Origin: JBAYST01 sp041676005
Lineage (GTDB): Bacteria; Bacillota_I; Bacilli_A; RFN20; CAG-826
Direction of reading: 5' to 3'
NCBI GenBank assembly: GCA_041676005.1
Contig: JBAYST010000017.1
Span: forward strand, 1 to 17,855
Length of the DNA: 17,855 bases
The position numbers and the translations under genes were made by a program. Below are positions 5,253 to 11,657 of this stretch, one piece after another. The number at the start of each line of letters is the position of its first letter. Within the stretch, counting starts at the first letter, position 1. The notes under the pieces were generated by a model. The model was given only the letters and a program-made list of their open reading frames with translations, was not told the origin of the DNA and ran no database searches.

Positions 5253-7850
5253 ATGAAAAAATTAACCTCAAATCAAATTAGACAAATGTGGCTCGATTTC
5301 TTTAAAAGCAAAGGTCATAGAGTAGAGCCAGGAGCTTCTTTGATTCCTCATAATGACCCGACTCTTTTATGGATCAATTCCGGAGTCGCGGCTTTAAAAA
5401 AATATTTTGATGGAAGCGAAATTCCCCCTTCCAAAAGAATTACCAATGTTCAAAAGTCAATTCGGACAAATGATATCGATAACGTCGGGCATACAGCTAG
5501 GCATCATACTTTTTTTGAAATGCTCGGTAATTTTTCAATCGGAGATTATTTCCGCAAAGAAGCGATCAGATGGGCATATGAAATTTTAACTTCGCCTGAA
5601 TGGTTTGCATTTGATAAAGATAAAATTTATGTCACCTATTTTACAAGTGACTTAGAAACTCGAAAACTCTGGATTGAATGTGGTTTAGACGAAGATCACC
5701 TCATCCCTTTAGACAATAATTTCTGGCAGATCGGCGAAGGTCCCTGCGGCCCAAATACTGAAGTATTTTATGATCGAGGTGAAAAGTGGGATAAAAAGGA
5801 GTTAGGAATCAAATTATTAAAAGAAGAAATCGAAAATGACCGCTATGTTGAGATTTGGGGAATCGTCTTTTCACAATTCAACGGAATCGAAGGTGTTGAA
5901 AGAGATAAATACAAAGAATTGCCAAGCAAAAACATCGATACTGGAGCAGGGCTTGAACGAATTTGTTGCATCATGCAAGAAAGTGAAACAAATTTTGATA
6001 CCGACCTATTTTATCCACTCATTCAAGCAACAGAAAAACTCGCAAACACTCCTTATAAAGATGAAAATAAAATTGCTTATCGGGTCATCGCAGACCATGT
6101 GCGAGCTTGTACTTTTGCCTTAAGCGACGGGGAATCGTTTTCAAATGAAGGACGCGGCTATGTTTTACGAAGGTTAATAAGAAGAGCGATGCGCTATGGA
6201 AGAAAAATTGGAATTGAGACAACGTTTTTACATACTTTAGTTCCAGTAGTCGTCAAAATCATGGAAGGTTTTTACCCCGAACTTCATAAAAACGAAGAAA
6301 AGATCATCAAAATGATCGAAAACGAAGAAATTAAATTTTTGAAAACCCTTGATAATGGGGAAATTATTTTACGGAAGATGATCGAAGGAAAAAGTGTTCT
6401 TTCCGGAGAAGATGCTTTTAAACTATATGACACATTTGGTTTTCCAATCGAACTCACCGAAGAGATTTGTGCAGAAATTAAAATCGAGGTCGATATAAAA
6501 GGTTTCGAAAAGGAAATGAACCGTCAAAAAGAAATGGCGCGAGCTGCGCGAGGTCAATTGCAGAGTATGGCTGTTCAATCAAAAGATTTGATCGAATGCC
6601 ACGCTGATAGTGAATTCACTTATGGATTCGAACCGCTTAAAGCTCGAGTTATCGCACTTTTTAAAAACGGAGAAAAAGTTGATTCGCTTTCAGATCATGG
6701 AGAAGTTATCTTTGATAAAACTATTTTTTATGCTGAAAGTGGAGGCCAAGTCACCGATTTAGGAACGATCGAAAACGCTTCGACTAGAGCAAACGTGATC
6801 AATGTCACCAAAGCCCCGAACAAGCAACATCTCCATTTCATCAATATTTTATTTGGACAATGCAAAATCGGAGATGAGTTCACTTTGCAAATCGACGAAT
6901 TCCGCAGATTAAAAATCATGCGCAACCATTCTGCGACGCATTTACTACAAGCGGCTTTAGATGAGATTATCGGTGAAGAAATCGCACAAGCTGGAAGTTC
7001 AGTCAATGATCAATACGTGCATTTTGATTTCAATTACCATCAAAAGATTGATGAAGAGAATTTGTCTGCACTTGAAAAAAGAGTGAACTATTGGATTGCT
7101 AGTGGATTAGAAGGTAAAACTCACCTCTTGCCATTAGAAGAAGCAAAGAATATGGGTGCTAAGGCTCTTTTTGATGAAAAATACGGAGAAGAAGTTCGCG
7201 TTGTGACCTTTGGTGATATTTCAAAAGAACTTTGCGGTGGAACTCATGTTAAAAATACCCAAGACATCGGAATATTCATTATCGAGTTTGAAGAATCAAT
7301 CGCCTCTGGAATTAGAAGAATTCAATTCAGGACGAGTTTTGGTGCTTATGAATTGATAAAAAGAAGAGAGAACATCTTGAATCGGACCAAGACTAAAATC
7401 GGTGCTTCTTCTTATAAAGAAATTGACACTAAAATAACTTCTTTACTCGATGAAAAAGAAAAGTTGCTACAGAACATCCGGATTTTAAGACAAAAAAATG
7501 CAAACGATTTAAGCGAACGGATAAAAAATAAATTTGAACTGATCGATGGAAAAAAAGTTTTCAGCGCTTATTTACCTGATGTTTCTAAGGAAGTTTTATT
7601 GCTTATAGTCGATAATTTAAAAGCTCTTGATGAAGCGACGTTTGGACTCTTAATCGGAGGAGAAGGTGGAAATTTACCTTTGGTAAGCTATAGCAAAATA
7701 AAAGATATTCATGCTGGAAAAATTCTTAGCCAAATAGCGCATCAATTAGGTGGTTCAGGAGGCGGAAAAGAAAACTTCGCTAATGGATCAGGAAAAGATA
7801 AGACAAAAATTGAAAGCGCCTTAAAGACACTGAAAGGTTTGATCGAATGA
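5253..7850 (+). CDS. alaS: alanine--tRNA ligase
   Basis: Charges tRNA-Ala with alanine and edits Ser- and Gly-tRNA-Ala. ATG 5253 is preceded by AAGGAG at 5242-5247 (5-nt spacing), giving 865 aa and the usual MKKLTSNQIRQMWLDFF beginning; a TTG at 5238 would lie before the binding site and is rejected. The catalytic class II core comes first (VQKSIRTNDIDNVGHTARHHTFFEMLGN, then FSNEGRGYVLRRLIRRA). The editing domain has both zinc/catalytic motifs, HSATH (559-563) and CGGTH (661-665), so proofreading looks intact. The C-Ala (DHHA1) domain ends with a glycine-rich GGSGGG (833-838) followed by NGSGKDK, slightly divergent from the common GGGGGG pattern. Length is normal. The gene is controlled by the T-box upstream and its TGA overlaps the yqgF ATG (ATGA at 7847-7850), so the downstream genes share its control. 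Confidence 0.98.
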   Translation: MKKLTSNQIRQMWLDFFKSKGHRVEPGASLIPHNDPTLLWINSGVAALKKYFDGSEIPPSKRITNVQKSIRTNDIDNVGHTARHHTFFEMLGNFSIGDYFRKEAIRWAYEILTSPEWFAFDKDKIYVTYFTSDLETRKLWIECGLDEDHLIPLDNNFWQIGEGPCGPNTEVFYDRGEKWDKKELGIKLLKEEIENDRYVEIWGIVFSQFNGIEGVERDKYKELPSKNIDTGAGLERICCIMQESETNFDTDLFYPLIQATEKLANTPYKDENKIAYRVIADHVRACTFALSDGESFSNEGRGYVLRRLIRRAMRYGRKIGIETTFLHTLVPVVVKIMEGFYPELHKNEEKIIKMIENEEIKFLKTLDNGEIILRKMIEGKSVLSGEDAFKLYDTFGFPIELTEEICAEIKIEVDIKGFEKEMNRQKEMARAARGQLQSMAVQSKDLIECHADSEFTYGFEPLKARVIALFKNGEKVDSLSDHGEVIFDKTIFYAESGGQVTDLGTIENASTRANVINVTKAPNKQHLHFINILFGQCKIGDEFTLQIDEFRRLKIMRNHSATHLLQAALDEIIGEEIAQAGSSVNDQYVHFDFNYHQKIDEENLSALEKRVNYWIASGLEGKTHLLPLEEAKNMGAKALFDEKYGEEVRVVTFGDISKELCGGTHVKNTQDIGIFIIEFEESIASGIRRIQFRTSFGAYELIKRRENILNRTKTKIGASSYKEIDTKITSLLDEKEKLLQNIRILRQKNANDLSERIKNKFELIDGKKVFSAYLPDVSKEVLLLIVDNLKALDEATFGLLIGGEGGNLPLVSYSKIKDIHAGKILSQIAHQLGGSGGGKENFANGSGKDKTKIESALKTLKGLIE

Positions 7851-8284
7851 TAGAAAAAATGCTCGGTCTAGATTTAGGGAGGAAAACGCTTGGAATTGCT
7901 TTTAATGATTCTCTTGGTCTTTCGCATCCTTTAGAAACATTTCGCTTTGAAGAAAAGGCTTATCGAAGAGCAAAGGAACGAGTGATTGAAATCATCGATG
8001 AACTACAAATTTATGAAATCGCCTTAGGTTTACCTCTTCATTTGAGTGGGGGAGAAAGCGAAATGTCAAAAGAGGTACGCATCTTCAAAGATCGACTTTT
8101 AGAAGATCGACCGCATTTGAATATCGTTTTAATCGATGAAAGATTGACGAGCGTCGCCGCTCATCGAACTTTGAAAGATTTAGGGATGAAAAGCAAAAAA
8201 CAAAAGCAAGTCGTCGACATGATCGCCGCTCAAGAAATTCTGGAGACTCATATAAGGATAAAAAAACAAAATGAAAGAAAATAA
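7847..8284 (+). CDS. yqgF: Holliday junction resolvase-like RNase H-fold nuclease YqgF/RuvX
   Basis: A 145-residue RNase H-like protein. Family members process the 5' end of pre-16S rRNA and some resolve Holliday junctions; which role dominates here cannot be told. Acidic active-site residues are in place: D9 in GLDLGRK (7-13), E98 in IDERLTS (96-102) and D124 in VDMIAAQEIL (123-132). The substrate-loop motif GLPLHLSG lies at 61-68. Start 7847 is chosen because it gives the ATGA coupling with alaS and an AAAGG 13 bases upstream; a second ATG four codons later (7859) would also give a complete motif I. The order alaS-yqgF-DUF1292 is a Firmicutes signature, but the small ireB (yrzL) gene usually between alaS and yqgF is missing. 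The 3' end overlaps the next gene by 14 nt. Confidence 0.94.
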   Translation: MIEKMLGLDLGRKTLGIAFNDSLGLSHPLETFRFEEKAYRRAKERVIEIIDELQIYEIALGLPLHLSGGESEMSKEVRIFKDRLLEDRPHLNIVLIDERLTSVAAHRTLKDLGMKSKKQKQVVDMIAAQEILETHIRIKKQNERK

Positions 8285-8531
8285 AGACAATCAAATGATT
8301 ATCACCGATGAAAGCGGTGTCGAACATCTCTGTGAAATACTTTTCACTTATGAAAACGAAAAACGAAAAACTTCTTATGTCTTGTTTTTTGAAGTCGATA
8401 AACCTGATGAAATTTTAGCAATGCGCTATAAAGAAGATCAGACATTAGAAGATATCGAAGATGATGAAGAGTTCAACGAAGTCGTAGAAGTTTTTAATGC
8501 TTTTAACGAAGATGAAGCAAAAGAAAATTAA
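8271..8531 (+). CDS. DUF1292 family protein (YrzB-like)
   Basis: An 86-residue, strongly acidic cytoplasmic protein of unknown function. The central pattern (IITDESGVEHLCEILFTYENEKRKTSYVLFFE) is the DUF1292 core: a turn with D/E-G-x-E, an F-x-Y/H-x-x-x-x-K-x-Y-V-x-F beta segment, then a C-terminal run of Glu and Asp (about 60-86). Length and position after yqgF match B. subtilis yrzB. The start ATG 8271 lies inside the end of yqgF, with AAGGAT 12 bases upstream. It is the last gene of the T-box-controlled alaS operon. Its conserved linkage to alaS and yqgF suggests a role near translation or replication, but that is inference only. Confidence 0.88.
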   Translation: MKENKDNQMIITDESGVEHLCEILFTYENEKRKTSYVLFFEVDKPDEILAMRYKEDQTLEDIEDDEEFNEVVEVFNAFNEDEAKEN

Positions 8532-8571
8532 AACCGATTTTAAATAAATGAAGTTCTTTGTTAAAAATATT

Positions 8572-8607
8572 AAAAAACAAACGTGATTTGGACGCTTTTT
8601 TCTTTTT
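8572..8607 (+). terminator. weak probable terminator of the alaS operon
   Basis: CGT (8582-8584) and ACG (8592-8594) with flanking A-run and T-run pairs (two mismatches) make an imperfect hairpin followed by TTTTTTCTTTTTT. The core is short, but the T-tracts are the only terminator-like feature between the DUF1292 gene and the glmS promoter. The ACGCTTTTT string occurs again at 8611-8619. Confidence 0.35.
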
Positions 8608-8704
8608 TGCACGCTTTTTAGATCTTAAATCCGGCAAAAAATAAATGTTCGCTTAATTTTCTCAACAAAAATTTTAAAAAAACATAACTTATCAACCGTT
8701 TATT

Positions 8705-8713
8705 TGCTAGAAT
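8705..8713 (+). promoter_or_regulatory. extended -10 promoter of glmS
   Basis: TGCTAGAAT is an extended -10 (TGn plus TAGAAT at 8708-8713). The transcript should start near 8720, leaving a 35-nt leader with GGAGGG at 8741-8746, 8 bases before the ATG. No -35 close to consensus is present at 17 bases. The leader is too short to hold a glmS ribozyme. Confidence 0.6.
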
Positions 8714-8754
8714 ATGTATCGATTAAAAGTTAATTTTAATGGAGGGCTATTGCT

Positions 8755-10527
8755 ATGTGTGGAATTGTTGGATGTATTGGAAAAATCGATGTTCGCGATT
8801 ATCTGATGGAAGGTTTATATGCACTTGATTACCGTGGAAATGATTCTGCTGGTATTGCTTTTATTGAAAACAAGAAAATTGAAGTTTCTAAATATCATGG
8901 TCCAATTGCTAATCTCGATTCAAACACAAAGAGAAATTTAGAGACGAATATTGGAATCGGTCATACGAGATGGGCGACTCACGGGGTTCCAAATGATTTA
9001 AATGCACATCCACATCTTTCAAATTCTAAGCAATTCGCTCTTGCTCATAATGGTTCAATTGAAAATTATAAAGAATTTAAAAATAAATTGATCGGTCATG
9101 GATTTTCTTTTCTCAGTGAAACAGACAGCGAAGTGATCGTCAATTTGATCGAATTTTACTACCGAGAAACACCAGATATCTTAAAAGTTTTAAACCGAAT
9201 TGAAAAAGAAATGCATGGTTCTTACGCAATCGCATTGTTAAATAATAATGAGCCAAATAAAATATTCTTCCTTAAAAAACAATCTCCTCTTATCGTCGGT
9301 ATTTGTGAAGGTGTTACTCTTTTAGCCTCTGATGCCGCTCCGATGATTAAAAAAACAGGTAAGTTTATCGACCTTGAAGACGGTCAATACGGATATATAG
9401 AAGAAAACGGTTATCAAATCTTTAAAAATAATCAAAAATCCGAAGCTGTTTTCTCAAAAAAAGAAGCAGAGCTTTTAACGAGGAATCTCGATGGCTATCC
9501 GCATTTTATGCTTAAGGAGATCGAAGAAATCACTAAGGCTTTAACGAGGTTAGTTGGAAATTACTATGTCGATAACCATTATCAATTCGATCCAGAGTTG
9601 TTAAAAGAAATTGCCGAAGCCGAAACGATTGTCTTTGTCGCTTGTGGAACTTCTTATCATGCATCTCTTGTTGGAGCTAGATACTTTGAGAGTATTGGTA
9701 AAAACGCTCATGTTTATATCGCTTCTGAATTTGCGTATTATCCAAAAAAGAGCAATCAAAAAACTTTTTATATCATGCTATCTCAATCCGGTGAAACCGC
9801 TGATTTAGTAAAGTGTCAAAAACTCCTTCAATGTGAAGGTAAAGACATTTTGGTGATCACAAATACAAAAGGTTCGATACTTGAAAGAAACGCCAAGTAT
9901 TCTTTGCTGCTATATGCCGGGCTTGAAGTCGCAGTCGCTTCGACTAAAGCTTACGCCTCGATGGTCGCTCTTTTAGCCTTGCTCATCGGAGGATTAAAGC
10001 AAAATCCACAAATTGTCAAAGACCTTAAACAATGCATGGAAATAATTTCTCATTTAAATGAGCAAAAAGAAGAAACTCACCAACTCGCTTTAAAAATCAA
10101 AGACGCGAGTAGCCTATTTTATTTAGGTCGCGGTTATGATTTTGACTTAGCCTTAGAGGCTTCTTTAAAACTTAAAGAAGCGACTTACATTCACAGCGAA
10201 GCTTTCCCAGGTGGTGAATTAAAACATGGCCCAATCGCTCTGATCACGGATGATATTCCGGTGATCATCTTCATTTCAGATCCGCATACAGCAGAAGTGA
10301 TGCGAAGTAACGCAAAAGAAGTTGAGAGCAGGGGCGCAAAAGTGTTTGTGATTTCATCTGAAAATTTAAAAGATCCAGATGATGCAATTGTCGTTGCTGA
10401 TTGTCCGATTTATCTAGCGCCATTAGTCAAATGCACAATCGGTTTTTATATTGCCTATTATGTCGCTTTAGAAAAAGGTTTAAACGTTGATAAACCCCGT
10501 AATTTAGCAAAAGCGGTGACTGTCTAA
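8755..10527 (+). CDS. glmS: glutamine--fructose-6-phosphate aminotransferase (isomerizing)
   Basis: Makes glucosamine 6-phosphate from fructose 6-phosphate and glutamine, the first step of UDP-GlcNAc and thus peptidoglycan precursor synthesis. The N-terminal Ntn-type glutaminase has C2 (nucleophile after Met removal), HTRWATHG (70-77) and HNGSIENY (98-105). Two SIS sugar-isomerase domains follow: CGTSYHASL from C297 and SQSGETADL (343-351) in the first, then GRGYDFDLALEASLKLKEATYIHSEAF and GGELKHGPIALI in the second. The C-tail is DKPRNLAKAVTV. Length is 590 aa, slightly short of the usual 600-610. Oddities: the conserved YRGYDSAG reads YRGNDSAG (N29), and the usual LAKSVTVE tail has Ala for Ser and lacks the final Glu. 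No glmS ribozyme precedes it. The gene has its own promoter and a strong ribosome binding site. It suggests an organism that makes a wall or other amino-sugar polymer. Confidence 0.97.
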   Translation: MCGIVGCIGKIDVRDYLMEGLYALDYRGNDSAGIAFIENKKIEVSKYHGPIANLDSNTKRNLETNIGIGHTRWATHGVPNDLNAHPHLSNSKQFALAHNGSIENYKEFKNKLIGHGFSFLSETDSEVIVNLIEFYYRETPDILKVLNRIEKEMHGSYAIALLNNNEPNKIFFLKKQSPLIVGICEGVTLLASDAAPMIKKTGKFIDLEDGQYGYIEENGYQIFKNNQKSEAVFSKKEAELLTRNLDGYPHFMLKEIEEITKALTRLVGNYYVDNHYQFDPELLKEIAEAETIVFVACGTSYHASLVGARYFESIGKNAHVYIASEFAYYPKKSNQKTFYIMLSQSGETADLVKCQKLLQCEGKDILVITNTKGSILERNAKYSLLLYAGLEVAVASTKAYASMVALLALLIGGLKQNPQIVKDLKQCMEIISHLNEQKEETHQLALKIKDASSLFYLGRGYDFDLALEASLKLKEATYIHSEAFPGGELKHGPIALITDDIPVIIFISDPHTAEVMRSNAKEVESRGAKVFVISSENLKDPDDAIVVADCPIYLAPLVKCTIGFYIAYYVALEKGLNVDKPRNLAKAVTV

Positions 10528-10556
10528 TAATATAGACTAGAATTATCAAATTATTA

Positions 10557-10565
10557 TGATATAAT
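10557..10565 (+). promoter_or_regulatory. extended -10 promoter of greA
   Basis: TGATATAAT is identical to the extended -10 of rarA. The transcript start is expected near 10572, and GGAGG at 10579-10583 precedes the ATG at 10590. No -35 near consensus is visible. No terminator separates it from the glmS stop at 10525-10527, so greA may also receive glmS readthrough. Confidence 0.65.
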
Positions 10566-10589
10566 AACGCTTGTCTTTGGAGGTAACTT

Positions 10590-11066
10590 ATGACAGAAAA
10601 AGTGAAATTAACTAAGACTGGATATCAAAAATTACAAGAAGAATTACGAGATTTGATTGATAATCAGCGCGCAGAAATCAAAGTCCAATTAGCAGAAGCA
10701 AGAGCACAAGGCGATTTAAGCGAAAATGCTGATTATGATGCAGCGAGAACTAGGCAAGCTGAAGTCGAAGGCCGAATCATCGAAATTGAGGGGATTTTGA
10801 ATTGGTGTGAAGTAATTGAAGATTCTCCTAAAAATAGTAAAAAAATTGGATTAGGTTCTATCGTCAAAATCAAAATTATCGCTAGTGGTGAAATAGAAAC
10901 CTATATGATTACTGGAACGACAGAAGCCGATCCGATCGATAATAAAATCAGCAATATTTGTCCATTAGGAATGGCTTTGATTGGAAAAAAAGTCGGCGAT
11001 GTTGTCGATGTGAAAACCAAAGTTCCATACAACGTCGAAGTTATCGAAATCTCAATTAATAAATAA
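10590..11066 (+). CDS. greA: transcription elongation factor GreA
   Basis: Enters the RNA polymerase secondary channel and stimulates cleavage of backtracked RNA. The 158-residue protein has the N-terminal antiparallel coiled coil (about 1-75) with the tip motif GDLSENADYDAA (41-52), carrying the Mg-binding acidic pair D42 and E45. A C-terminal FKBP-like domain (about 84-158) ends in PLGMALIGKKVGDVVDV. Length is standard. The GGAGGT ribosome binding site is 6 bases before the ATG. It is monocistronic by layout: own promoter upstream and a strong terminator 19 bases after its stop, although that terminator doubles as the comEA ribosome binding site. Confidence 0.96.
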   Translation: MTEKVKLTKTGYQKLQEELRDLIDNQRAEIKVQLAEARAQGDLSENADYDAARTRQAEVEGRIIEIEGILNWCEVIEDSPKNSKKIGLGSIVKIKIIASGEIETYMITGTTEADPIDNKISNICPLGMALIGKKVGDVVDVKTKVPYNVEVIEISINK

Positions 11067-11081
11067 AATAGTAAAACACAA

Positions 11082-11112
11082 AGAGCCTCCTATCGGTATT
11101 AGGAGGTTTTTT
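11082..11112 (+). terminator. greA terminator whose 3' arm is the comEA Shine-Dalgarno
   Basis: CCTCCTA (11086-11092) pairs with TAGGAGG (11100-11106) around a 7-nt loop, extendable by weaker pairs, followed by six T. The AGGAGG in the 3' arm is the only ribosome binding site before the comEA ATG at 11118 (11-nt spacing). Any transcript arriving from upstream either ends here or carries the comEA binding site in a stem. Confidence 0.85.
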
Positions 11113-11117
11113 ATTTT

Positions 11118-11657
11118 ATGTTTAAAATATTTATCGGGATCTTGGTCGTCGCTTTCGTTGCGATTGTCGCTTTTTTAGTCATCGATCCCAACATCAACCC
11201 TTTTGGAGGTGGAGACATCACCGACACATCAACCTTAAAAAACGTTTTCACAATCACCGTCGAAGGCGAAGTTCTAAAAACCGGAACTTATGTCTTAAGT
11301 GATGGGGCGACTATGGGCGATTTGATTTCAGCTGCTGGAGGAGAAACGAGCAATTCTGATGATTTAGCCTATTTTGATACCGCAGATTTAAAAACTGGAA
11401 TGACCTATTACATCGCTCCTAAATACGATCTTAGCGACATTTGTAACACTGTTCCGATCACTAAAGTAAACGTCAATAAAGCGACACAGGAATCTTTGAT
11501 GAGTGTCAATGGGATTACAGCTTCGATTGCAAATTCGATCATTTCCCATCGAAGTTCAAACGGGCAATTCATGACTTTAGAAGCACTTTATGATGTTTAT
11601 GGAATCGGAAGTGCGACTTATAAAAAAGTCCGCAACTACGTTACCTTGCACGAGTGA
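11118..11657 (+). CDS. comEA: competence protein ComEA (membrane-anchored DNA receptor)
   Basis: Binds extracellular double-stranded DNA at the cell surface during natural transformation and passes it to ComEC. The 179-residue protein has an N-terminal hydrophobic anchor (about 3-22), an SLBB-like domain (about 44-102: FTITVEGEVLKTGTYVLSDGATMGDLISAAGG) and a C-terminal helix-hairpin-helix pair (116-179), starting VNVNKATQESLMSVNGI and ending YDVYGIGSATYKKVRNYV. The first hairpin reads VNGIT rather than the usual PGIG; the second keeps GIG. The start is fixed by AGGAGG 11 bases upstream, within the greA terminator. It overlaps comEC by 4 nt (GTGA at 11654-11657). comEB, found between them in B. 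subtilis, is absent. No separate strong promoter is seen; a weak TAAAAT at 11064-11069 with TTATCG 17 bases before it is the only candidate. Confidence 0.93.
   Translation: MFKIFIGILVVAFVAIVAFLVIDPNINPFGGGDITDTSTLKNVFTITVEGEVLKTGTYVLSDGATMGDLISAAGGETSNSDDLAYFDTADLKTGMTYYIAPKYDLSDICNTVPITKVNVNKATQESLMSVNGITASIANSIISHRSSNGQFMTLEALYDVYGIGSATYKKVRNYVTLHE

Noticed and set aside
8548..8586. Short basic peptide ORF (MKFFVKNIKKQT) after the DUF1292 gene
   Set aside because: Only 12 residues, no Shine-Dalgarno, AT-rich chance Lys/Phe codons, and it overlaps the probable terminator.
8532..8754. glmS ribozyme upstream of glmS
   Set aside because: None of the conserved ribozyme core is visible, and the likely promoter lies only about 45 bases before the start codon.
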